Assembly (NCBI GenBank): GCA_949286815.1
Contig: CASEEB010000023.1
Span: 1-6,355, forward strand
Origin: an uncultured Eubacteriales bacterium
GTDB taxonomy: Bacteria; Bacillota; Clostridia; Oscillospirales; CAG-272
Length of the DNA stretch: 6,355 bases
Reading direction: 5' to 3'
Below, one piece after another: positions 1-5,163 of the stretch; the first letter of the stretch is position 1; each line of letters starts with the position of its first letter. The notes under the pieces were generated by a model that saw nothing but the letters and a program-made list of their open reading frames with translations, searched no databases and was not told where the DNA came from. The position numbers and the translations under genes were made by a program.

Positions 1-95
1 TACTTACATAATAGCATTTGCACAGAAACATAAAAAACAAAATTCAGACATAACCAAAACACACCTGACGAAAATCCCGAATCGAAAAACTTTAT
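1..95. other. Left edge, no gene identified
   Basis: No gene can be recognised here. On the + strand one frame is open from base 2 to a TAA at 95-97 (31 codons, reading ...IIAFAQKHKKQ... with a basic tail). Another frame stops at 31-33. Either could be the end of a rightward gene cut by the window edge, since a rightward terminator follows directly. The open frame runs into the first base of the terminator stem, which is tighter than usual and argues mildly against it. The stretch is A-rich and may simply be untranslated. Confidence 0.3.
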
Positions 96-139
96 AAAGA
101 CAGCGTAAAAAGCATTTCTGCCTTCTACGCTGTCTTTTT
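96..139 (+). terminator. Rho-independent terminator, rightward
   Basis: A perfect 12-bp inverted repeat (AAAGACAGCGTA at 96-107, TACGCTGTCTTT at 126-137) encloses an 18-nt loop. A run of five T at 135-139 follows on the + strand. On the opposite strand the stem is followed only by a short broken T stretch, so the main direction is rightward. It probably ends a gene lying left of the window. It may also act as a backstop for leftward transcription from prs. Confidence 0.8.
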
Positions 140-166
140 GCCTTTGCAACGACCGAAAAGTTATAT

Positions 167-183
167 TTTGAAATATTTTCAAA
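167..183. repeat. AT-rich palindrome
   Basis: TTTGAAA (167-173) and TTTCAAA (177-183) form a perfect 7-bp inverted repeat around a 3-nt centre, in the gap between the rightward terminator and the end of prs. It has no T-run, so it is not a terminator. It could be a protein-binding site or chance in AT-rich sequence. No promoter with a downstream gene is visible nearby. Confidence 0.3.
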
Positions 184-238
184 TTACTTCCTTATGTGGC
201 GTTGGTATTAAAATCAGTCTCTTTTTAAAAATTCAGAC

Positions 239-260
239 AAATCGGTTCAACCGGATTTTT
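239..260. terminator. Weak hairpin after prs, possible terminator
   Basis: AAATCGG (239-245) and CCG-G-ATTT (251-258) form an imperfect stem with one bulged G and a 5-nt loop, ending about 12 nt beyond the prs stop. The better T-run (256-260) is on the + strand. Read leftward, as prs would be, the stem is followed only by a short T-rich stretch. It is the only hairpin directly after prs, so it may be a weak terminator for it or a bidirectional one. The call is tentative. Confidence 0.35.
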
Positions 261-271
261 CATATGGAAAA

Positions 272-1435
272 TCATTGTTTGTCCTCTTCAAAATTCATCT
301 TAATCTGTCCCTGAGATTCTTCCATTTCCGCCTTGTGCTTGGCAATGAGAGTATTAATCTTTTTTGTCGGGTCAAGCAGTCCGCTGATGGTAGCGTCGTG
401 ATTGAGCGTGTCTATTATATACGACACATATTTGCACATATTCACATCCACATGCCATTCTTTCTGGAGCAGACCGGGACGCCGGTAAACAAGATTCGTG
501 GTAAATACTTTGGTTATTACGCCGTCCTCAAATGCTTTGTCGAATTTATCAAATCCGTCGGTAAACAGACCGAAAGTAGCGAACGCGAATATGCGCTTTG
601 CCCCTCTGCTTTTAAGCTGTCTGCAGACATCAAGCATGGAATCGCCGGAAGATATCATATCGTCCACTACTATAACGTCCTTATCGGTAATGTCCTGTCC
701 GAGGTATTCATGTGCTTCAATCGGATTCTTTCCGTTGATTACAATTGAATAGTTCCGCCTTTTGTAAAACATGCCCACATCTATTCCGAGCACCGACGAA
801 TAATACATGCACCTGCCCATAGCGCCCTCGTCCGGGGATATTATCATAAGGTTTTCCTTGTCTATAATAATATCCGGCACTGTTCTGACCAGCGCTTTTA
901 TCATCTGATAAGTAGGCCTCGCGTTGTCAAATCCGGAAAGCGGAATGGCGTTGCACACCCTTGGGTCGTGGGCGTCAAACGTAATTATATTCGCCACGCC
1001 CATCGCCACAAGTTCCTGAAGCATAATAGCACAGTCAAGAGATTCACGTGCCGACCTTTTATGCTGCCTGCCCTCGTAAAGCATCGGCATAATTACCGTT
1101 ATTCTTCTCGCCTTACCGGCTATAGCGGCAATTATTCTTTTAAGATCCGCATAGTGGTCGTCCGGGCTCATAGGAACCGTCTGACCGTACATCCGATAGG
1201 TAACTCCGTAATTGAAAGTGTCGCAGATGATATACACATCCTGTCCGCGCATGGACTGGTGTATCAGTCCCTTGCCTTCTCCGGTGCCGAATCTCGGACA
1301 AACGGTCTCGACAAGATAGGTATCCTCGCTTGTATGTCTGCGCCAGTCTTTAAGGTAATTGTCCACCTGCTCGGCAAAATTTTCACAGCCTCTCATTCCT
1401 ATTACGCTTAACTCGGCAATCTGTGCTTCCTTCAT
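272..1435 (-). CDS. prs: Ribose-phosphate pyrophosphokinase (PRPP synthetase), long divergent type
   Basis: It transfers pyrophosphate from ATP to ribose 5-phosphate, giving PRPP for purine, pyrimidine, histidine, tryptophan and NAD synthesis in the cytoplasm. Numbering from the ATG (387 aa), the visible motifs are: the ATP-binding GRQHKR (about 122-127), FDAHD (153-157) in place of the usual DLHxxQIQGFF segment, SPDEGAMGR (200-208), the catalytic flexible-loop KRR (225-227), and the PRPP-binding loop DDMISSGDS (258-266) after a hydrophobic strand. Bacterial enzymes are usually about 315 aa; the extra length is spread over internal insertions and the C-terminus. The start is the ATG at 1433-1435: GGAGG (1446-1450) lies 10 nt before it. 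A TTG three codons further upstream is open but only 1 nt from the same ribosome site. The gene lies 73 nt downstream of rhaB with no terminator between, so read-through is likely. Family assignment is firm; catalytic equivalence to short Prs is inferred. Confidence 0.93.
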   Translation of the reverse strand: MKEAQIAELSVIGMRGCENFAEQVDNYLKDWRRHTSEDTYLVETVCPRFGTGEGKGLIHQSMRGQDVYIICDTFNYGVTYRMYGQTVPMSPDDHYADLKRIIAAIAGKARRITVIMPMLYEGRQHKRSARESLDCAIMLQELVAMGVANIITFDAHDPRVCNAIPLSGFDNARPTYQMIKALVRTVPDIIIDKENLMIISPDEGAMGRCMYYSSVLGIDVGMFYKRRNYSIVINGKNPIEAHEYLGQDITDKDVIVVDDMISSGDSMLDVCRQLKSRGAKRIFAFATFGLFTDGFDKFDKAFEDGVITKVFTTNLVYRRPGLLQKEWHVDVNMCKYVSYIIDTLNHDATISGLLDPTKKINTLIAKHKAEMEESQGQIKMNFEEDKQ

Positions 1436-1445
1436 GTTATACAAT

Positions 1446-1450
1446 CCTCC
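1446..1450 (-). promoter_or_regulatory. Ribosome binding site of prs, decides the start
   Basis: GGAGG on the - strand is 10 nt before the ATG at 1433-1435 but only 1 nt before the in-frame TTG at 1442-1444. The spacing favours the ATG, giving 387 rather than 390 residues. Confidence 0.75.
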
Positions 1451-1462
1451 AAATACTACCTT

Positions 1463-1482
1463 TCACATCAAATCACATCAAA
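1463..1482. repeat. Two perfect tandem copies of a 10-bp unit
   Basis: TCACATCAAA occurs twice without a gap (1463-1472 and 1473-1482), about 30-50 nt upstream of the prs start in the rhaB-prs gap. One helical turn per repeat would suit a regulator binding the same face twice, but a replication slip in AT-rich DNA is equally possible. No function is known. Confidence 0.6.
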
Positions 1483-1508
1483 AAATCTTAAACTCAATAC
1501 AAAATGTA

Positions 1509-2981
1509 TTACTGCAGCTTCATGAATTTTTCATAAGCGCGGTCCCAATCGTCTCTCTGTGCTGTCGGTTCATAATGTTTGAGCTCAAAGGATGCCGCGA
1601 CCACGTCTCTTGCCTCGTCAAGATTTGCTATCTCACCGGCGGCAATTGCCTGTGTCAAGAGATTTCCGATGGCGGTAGCTTCTTCGGGTCCCGCGCATAC
1701 CGGTACACCACAGGCGTCGGCGGTCATCTGGGACAGGAATTTATCCTTTGTACCTCCGCCGACAACATTTATGACAGACGTTTTCTTGCCCATGAGTTTT
1801 TCAATGGTTTCAACTGTATATCTGTATTTAAGCGCAAGCGATTCGTAAATGCAGCGCACTACCTCACCCACACTTTCGGGAACATGCTGACCTGTAGCCC
1901 GACAAAAGTCGCGAATTTTTTCCGGCATGTTTCCGGGAGTATTGAAAGTATAATAATCCGGATTAATAAGCGACTCAAACGGCTTTTCTTCCTTTGCCCA
2001 CATCTCCATCTGAGCAAAGCTGTAATCCTTTCCTTCCCTCTTCCACTGTCTTCTTGACTCCTGAATGATCCAGAGTCCCATTATATTCTTGAGGAAACGG
2101 ATGGTATTCATAATTCCGCCCTCGTTTGTGAAGTTAGCCGCTCTTGTCTCATCATTAATAAGCGGCTCGGACAATTCGGCGCCCATGAGCGACCATGTGC
2201 CGCTGGATATGTATATGAAATCCTTATTTTTCGCGGGAACCGCTATTACCGCACTTGCGGTGTCGTGCGAAGCCACATTGACAACCTTTATGTTGTTTTT
2301 GCCGACTTCCTCGTTTATCTGAGGCAGAAGTCCGCCCAGGTCGTTGCAGGGCTGAACCAGGGGAGCGAAGAGCGAGCGCTTGATTCCAAGTCTGTCGGTA
2401 AGGTCAAACGCGAAGTTTCTTTTAGCCGCGTCAAGTATCATTCCGGTTGAGGCTACCGTGTACTCCGTCACCATTTTACCCGTCAAAAAATAATTGAGCA
2501 GGTCCGGAATAAACAGCATTTTTTCGGCTCTTTCAAGCATCTCCGGGTCATCTCTCTTATCAGCGGCAAGCTGATTGAGAGTATTGAAATCTATCGCCTG
2601 AATTCCCGTAACTTTGTATATCTCCTCAGGAGAGGCAAAGTTTTTAACATAATCGGTTATACCTACGGTTCTCGTGTCACGGTAGTGAGTTGGGTTTGCC
2701 ATCATCCTTCCGTTCTTATCAATAAAACCGTAGTCAACTCCCCAGGTGTCAATGCCCATCGAAGAAACATTATCACCCTCAAAAACCGTTTTGGTAACGG
2801 AATTTTTAATCTCAAAGAAGATTCTGAGAATATCCCAGGTAAATCTTCCGTTTACAAAGACAGGATCGTTTGAAAAACGGTGATTTTCTCTCAAAGTAAG
2901 TTTTTCTCCGTCAAACGAGCCTATAATGCCTCTTCCGCTCGATGCGCCGAGATCTATGGCAAGCATTTTCAGTTCAGACAT
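1509..2981 (-). CDS. rhaB: Rhamnulokinase (FGGY carbohydrate kinase)
   Basis: It phosphorylates L-rhamnulose with ATP to L-rhamnulose 1-phosphate, the second step of L-rhamnose breakdown. The 490 aa match the usual length. In order: the N-terminal phosphate-binding DLGASSGR (10-17), the sugar-site motif GIDTWGVDYG (76-85) with NPTHYRD (96-102), TGIQAIDFNTLNQL (125-138), IPDLLNYFLTG (158-168), ASHDTASA (237-244) with the likely catalytic base Asp240, the ATP-domain motif SSGTWSLMG (259-267), NFTNEGG (283-289), VVGGG (406-410) and AGPEEATAIGN (430-440). These are typical of RhaB rather than xylulokinase or glycerol kinase. The ATG at 2979-2981 is preceded by GGAGGT with 6 nt spacing. No rhaA, rhaD or regulator lies in the window, so it is separated from the rest of the pathway here. 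It has its own promoter and may be cotranscribed with prs. Activity on a related ketose such as L-fuculose cannot be excluded. Confidence 0.95.
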   Translation of the reverse strand: MSELKMLAIDLGASSGRGIIGSFDGEKLTLRENHRFSNDPVFVNGRFTWDILRIFFEIKNSVTKTVFEGDNVSSMGIDTWGVDYGFIDKNGRMMANPTHYRDTRTVGITDYVKNFASPEEIYKVTGIQAIDFNTLNQLAADKRDDPEMLERAEKMLFIPDLLNYFLTGKMVTEYTVASTGMILDAAKRNFAFDLTDRLGIKRSLFAPLVQPCNDLGGLLPQINEEVGKNNIKVVNVASHDTASAVIAVPAKNKDFIYISSGTWSLMGAELSEPLINDETRAANFTNEGGIMNTIRFLKNIMGLWIIQESRRQWKREGKDYSFAQMEMWAKEEKPFESLINPDYYTFNTPGNMPEKIRDFCRATGQHVPESVGEVVRCIYESLALKYRYTVETIEKLMGKKTSVINVVGGGTKDKFLSQMTADACGVPVCAGPEEATAIGNLLTQAIAAGEIANLDEARDVVAASFELKHYEPTAQRDDWDRAYEKFMKLQ

Positions 2982-2986
2982 AAATT

Positions 2987-2992
2987 ACCTCC
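2987..2992 (-). promoter_or_regulatory. Ribosome binding site of rhaB
   Basis: GGAGGT on the - strand, 6 nt before the ATG: near-ideal sequence and spacing, confirming the rhaB start. Confidence 0.85.
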
Positions 2993-3059
2993 GTTTGAAA
3001 TCAAGGAATCGGTCAGAACGCTTCTTCCTCAATATGTTAATTCAATTTTTAATCACTTA

Positions 3060-3068
3060 ATTATAACA
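3060..3068 (-). promoter_or_regulatory. Extended -10 promoter for rhaB
   Basis: On the - strand TGTTATAAT combines a perfect TATAAT (3060-3065) with the TG of an extended -10 element (3067-3068). No good -35 hexamer lies at 17 nt, as often happens with extended -10 promoters or activator-dependent ones. Transcription would start near 3053, leaving about a 70-nt leader before rhaB. The lack of a -35 would suit control by a sugar-responsive activator, but this is inference. Confidence 0.6.
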
Positions 3069-3097
3069 CATCCGAAAAGCATTTGTATGAATAAACT

Positions 3098-3145
3098 GTT
3101 AATAACGAATTTCTTTTTCACAGAATTTCATAAAAGTTTAACTTT
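3098..3145. promoter_or_regulatory. Cluster of short palindromes and repeats, possible operators
   Basis: Between the two divergent promoters are GTTAATAAC (3098-3106, palindrome with a central A), a direct repeat GAATTTC (3107-3113 and 3123-3129, 16 nt apart), and AAAGTTTAACTTT (3133-3145, perfect 6-bp half sites around one T). The last ends 6 nt before the -35 of the dpaA promoter and lies some 65 nt upstream of the rhaB -10. These are plausible regulator sites for either gene. AT-rich DNA produces such palindromes by chance, so confidence is low. Confidence 0.35.
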
Positions 3146-3151
3146 CGACCT

Positions 3152-3181
3152 TTGTCATCATTTTATTATCACGCATATAAT
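3152..3181 (+). promoter_or_regulatory. Promoter for dpaA-dpaB
   Basis: TTGTCA (3152-3157, 5 of 6 to the vegetative -35) is followed after 18 nt by a perfect TATAAT (3176-3181), predicting a start near 3187-3188. The same -10 read as CATATAAT (3174-3181) resembles the CATA-type -10 of the mother-cell factors sigma-E and sigma-K, which would be expected for this operon. The upstream half does not fit those factors well: GTCATCAT is 12 nt away, too close. Both readings stay open. Confidence 0.6.
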
Positions 3182-3186
3182 GTGAA

Positions 3187-3212
3187 TGTAAAGCCGCATG
3201 GCGGATTTTACA
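3187..3212 (+). other. Hairpin at the predicted 5' end of the dpaA mRNA
   Basis: TGTAAA (3187-3192) pairs with TTTACA (3207-3212), and CCGC (3194-3197) with GCGG (3201-3204), leaving a 3-nt loop. The stem starts almost exactly at the predicted transcription start. It could stabilise the message or form an operator overlapping the start site. It is not followed by a T-run and is therefore unlikely to be a terminator. Confidence 0.5.
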
Positions 3213-3256
3213 AACCGTCAGCACCTAATCGAACGAAAGGTACGGTAATTATTTGA

Positions 3257-4192
3257 ATGGAAATCACCGACAAAAAATATAACATAGCTGTTCTCGGCGG
3301 AGACATTCGCCAGAAAACGGTAACTCAGATCCTTCGCAACAGAGGACATATCATAAAAACATGCAATAAATTCTGCGCCGAGGATGAAGAAGAATTTACA
3401 GGCGCCGCGGAAGCGGTCAAATCAAGTCAGATCATCATTCTCCCTCTTCCCTCCACCAGAGACAACGTACATCTTACCTGCGCTCCGGCATCCGGCAATA
3501 AGGAATACGAACAGCCTGACATAAGCATATACGACCTTATCCCAAAAAACTGCAATAACGAAAAAAAATACATCCTCGGTGGAAAACTGCCCGCCCTTTT
3601 TTGCGGAATCGCCGAAAAAAACGGGTATGATGTCACCGATTATTTTCTTTCCGAGACTCTGCAGTTAAAGAACGCGCTTCCGACTGCCGAAGGAGCGCTT
3701 ATGACATGCATGGAAAATATTCCAAAAACCATCAAAGGCTCTCGGTTTGCGATTCTGGGATACGGACGAATAGGCAAAATACTTGCCTCTATAATCAAAA
3801 ATCTCGGCGGTCAGATAACTGTTTTCGCAAGAAGGGATGAAACACTTGAAAGCGCCGCGGATATGGGTTTTTGCACATTTAAAATCCAACGCAAGGAAAG
3901 CCTTCCGTATTGCCGTGAATTCGCATCTGTTCTGAACGGCTGTGACGCAATTTTCAACACCGTGCCGTCGATAATCGTGGGGCGCACAACTCTTGAGCAA
4001 ATCGAACGCGGACCCGTATTTATAGAGCTTGCGTCCGCTCCGGGCGGATTCGATACGGAAGCCGCAAGAGGGGCAGGACATAAAATCATATTTGCCCCCT
4101 CCCTGCCCGGACGATACGCCCCGGAAAGTGCCGGTCAGTATATATCCGATGAGGTAATTTACATTATGCGTCAAAAAGGAATTTTTTTGTAA
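3257..4192 (+). CDS. dpaA: Dipicolinate synthase subunit A
   Basis: With DpaB it oxidises the dihydrodipicolinate-pathway intermediate (from lysine synthesis) to dipicolinic acid, the calcium-chelating solute of the spore core; in known spore formers this occurs in the mother cell. The 311 aa are close to the family length (about 300). An N-terminal domain opens with IAVLGGDIRQ (10-19). LPTAEGAL (141-148) leads into a Rossmann dinucleotide-binding fold with GYGRIG (168-173), then NTVPSIIV (234-241), FIELASAPGGFD (255-266) and the family-typical LPGRYAPESAG (283-293). The start is fixed by an in-frame TGA directly before the ATG. The ribosome site is poor: AAAGG (3236-3240) is 16 nt away. dpaB follows after 52 nt. 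No asd, dapG or dapA follows, unlike the Bacillus subtilis spoVF locus. An A8 run lies at 3561-3568 within the gene. Also called spoVFA. Confidence 0.94.
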   Translation: MEITDKKYNIAVLGGDIRQKTVTQILRNRGHIIKTCNKFCAEDEEEFTGAAEAVKSSQIIILPLPSTRDNVHLTCAPASGNKEYEQPDISIYDLIPKNCNNEKKYILGGKLPALFCGIAEKNGYDVTDYFLSETLQLKNALPTAEGALMTCMENIPKTIKGSRFAILGYGRIGKILASIIKNLGGQITVFARRDETLESAADMGFCTFKIQRKESLPYCREFASVLNGCDAIFNTVPSIIVGRTTLEQIERGPVFIELASAPGGFDTEAARGAGHKIIFAPSLPGRYAPESAGQYISDEVIYIMRQKGIFL

Positions 4193-4219
4193 TACGGGAG
4201 CTTTTATTTTTTTCAACGG

Positions 4220-4229
4220 TTCCCGGGAA
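4220..4229 (+). promoter_or_regulatory. Palindrome next to the dpaB ribosome binding site
   Basis: TTCCCGGGAA is a perfect 10-bp palindrome. It runs up to the dpaB ribosome site AGGAAA (4230-4235), which sits 9 nt before the ATG. Its left part can alternatively pair with CGGGA just after dpaA (4195-4199 with 4221-4225). Either fold could tune dpaB translation; no evidence beyond the sequence. Confidence 0.35.
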
Positions 4230-4244
4230 AGGAAATGCATTTCG

Positions 4245-4805
4245 ATGACAGGATATGCTATGTGCGGATCCTTCTGCACGCTTGAAAATTCAATGGCCAT
4301 ACTCAGGCAATTGGTAAGTATGGGAACAGATATATTGCCGATCATGAGCGACAGCGTATACACGACCGATACCCGTTTCGGCACATCGCAAAAGTGGATA
4401 AACGAAGTAAAAAATGTCTGCGGCCGGGATATTGTTCACACAATTCCCGACGCCGAGCCGCTGGGACCTAAAATTTCGCTTGATGCGCTCATTATTTGTC
4501 CTTGCACCGGCAACACGCTGGCCAAGCTGGCAAACGGAATAACCGACACCCCCGTTTGCATGGCCGCGAAGGCGCATCTGAGACAGGACAGACCCCTTTT
4601 GATAGCGCTTGCGTCAAACGACGCCATGTCCGCCAATCTCGGCAACATAGCGAAGCTTTCATCAAGAAAAAATATATTTTTCGTACCTATGAAACAAGAC
4701 GACCCGGTAAAAAAACCGCACTCGCTTGTAGCGGATTTTTCTTTGCTGCCCGACGCGCTTGAGGCGGCTCTCAGCGGTAAACAGCTCAGGAAAATGTTTT
4801 TATAA
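4245..4805 (+). CDS. dpaB: Dipicolinate synthase subunit B
   Basis: This is the flavoprotein-fold partner of DpaA in dipicolinic acid synthesis for spores. The 186 aa show the N-terminal nucleotide-binding GYAMCGSFCT (3-12), TRFG (43-46), AEPLGPK (70-76), the CTGNTLAKLANGITDTPV stretch (87-104) followed by MAAKA (106-110), SNDAMSANLGN (124-134), NIFFVP (143-148) and QDDPVKKPHS (151-160). All are characteristic of SpoVFB/DpaB. The family is usually about 195-200 aa; this copy starts some seven residues later, so the first strand is trimmed, and its C-terminus is short. No in-frame ATG, GTG or TTG lies between the dpaA stop and this ATG (only ATT codons), and AGGAAA at 9 nt supports it. It is in an operon with dpaA, 52 nt downstream, with no terminator between. 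Confidence 0.93.
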   Translation: MTGYAMCGSFCTLENSMAILRQLVSMGTDILPIMSDSVYTTDTRFGTSQKWINEVKNVCGRDIVHTIPDAEPLGPKISLDALIICPCTGNTLAKLANGITDTPVCMAAKAHLRQDRPLLIALASNDAMSANLGNIAKLSSRKNIFFVPMKQDDPVKKPHSLVADFSLLPDALEAALSGKQLRKMFL

Positions 4806-4826
4806 TTACGCTGTATTAAAATCATA

Positions 4827-4845
4827 CCGCCGGCCGTTCCGGCGG
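4827..4845 (+). terminator. GC-rich hairpin after dpaB, no T-run
   Basis: CCGCCGG (4827-4833) and CCGGCGG (4839-4845) form a perfect, all-GC 7-bp stem with a 5-nt loop, 21 nt after the dpaB stop. No T-run follows on either strand, so it is not a classical intrinsic terminator. It may protect the 3' end of the message, pause polymerase, or be part of the structured stretch that follows. Confidence 0.4.
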
Positions 4846-4904
4846 CTTGCGATATCCTACTTGGGAAATTTCATACGTTCAGCCTGTAGGCCGTCAATCC
4901 GCCG

Positions 4905-5035
4905 CCTGCGAAATTGCCCTGCCGTATTTTTAACGGATATCACAATTATCGGCGAAAAGTCGGATGTCTCACAGCTCGGATAACTAATCCGGGCAATGCT
5001 AAAGCTATTTTTAATTGCCGACAGTGTTTCGCAGG
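4905..5035. other. Structured gene-free stretch, nested inverted repeats
   Basis: The 358 nt between dpaB and hslO hold no supported gene, but much of the stretch can fold. CCTGCGAAA (4905-4913) pairs perfectly with TTTCGCAGG (5027-5035) over 9 bp, enclosing 113 nt. Inside lie a small hairpin CCGT/ACGG (4922-4925, 4933-4936) and an 8-bp hairpin GCTCGGAT/ATCCGGGC (4974-4981, 4987-4994; one G-U pair). An alternative stem GGCAAT/ATTGCC (4992-4997, 5014-5019) competes with the latter. A closing helix around internal hairpins resembles a structured RNA or a decayed inverted-repeat element. No known RNA family (tRNA, 6S, SRP, RNase P) is recognised. No clear promoter of its own was found, and the strand is undecided. 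Confidence 0.4.
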
Positions 5036-5046
5036 TTTCGTAATAC

Positions 5047-5098
5047 AATAAGTCTGCCTCAATCTTACCCACAGGGAGTTTGAGGCAGACGTCTTATT
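5047..5098. terminator. Shared terminator between convergent dpaAB and hslO
   Basis: An 11-bp perfect inverted repeat (GTCTGCCTCAA at 5052-5062, TTGAGGCAGAC at 5080-5090) holds a loop with an inner CCC/GGG pairing (5068-5070, 5074-5076). AATAAG on the left can extend the stem with CTTATT on the right. Rightward it is followed by a T-rich tail to about 5105, leftward by TTATTGTATT. It stands where two convergent transcripts meet and probably stops both. Confidence 0.75.
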
Positions 5099-5163
5099 AT
5101 TTTCTCTTAATCAGATTAAAACTTCGTGAACGCCCCATACTCCGGAACGTGTTTATCCGACCT

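Noticed and set aside
1359..2057. 232-codon open frame on the + strand across the rhaB-prs gap
   Set aside because: It lies antisense to two firmly identified genes, has no recognisable motifs and no proper ribosome site. It is a shadow of rhaB and prs codon structure.
3561..3568. A8 run in dpaA as a phase-variation or slippage site
   Set aside because: The frame is intact and the gene is ordinary. A single A8 in A-rich coding sequence is expected often by chance and dpaA is not a typical phase-variable gene.
3665..4384. 239-codon open frame on the - strand
   Set aside because: Antisense to dpaA and the start of dpaB, which both show conserved family motifs. The translation is not recognisable.
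4857..5072. 71-codon open frame on the - strand between dpaB and hslO
   Set aside because: It starts with GTG inside the terminator stem, has no ribosome site, and the product (basic, low in recognisable pattern) matches nothing known to me. The sequence is better explained by nested inverted repeats. It would need conservation in relatives to be revived.
4806..5163. tRNA, 6S RNA, SRP RNA or mobile-element remnant in the long gap
   Set aside because: No T-loop GTTCRA signature, no SRP tetraloop motif, no transposase-like reading frame and no terminal repeats with target duplication were seen. Only unnamed inverted repeats can be supported.
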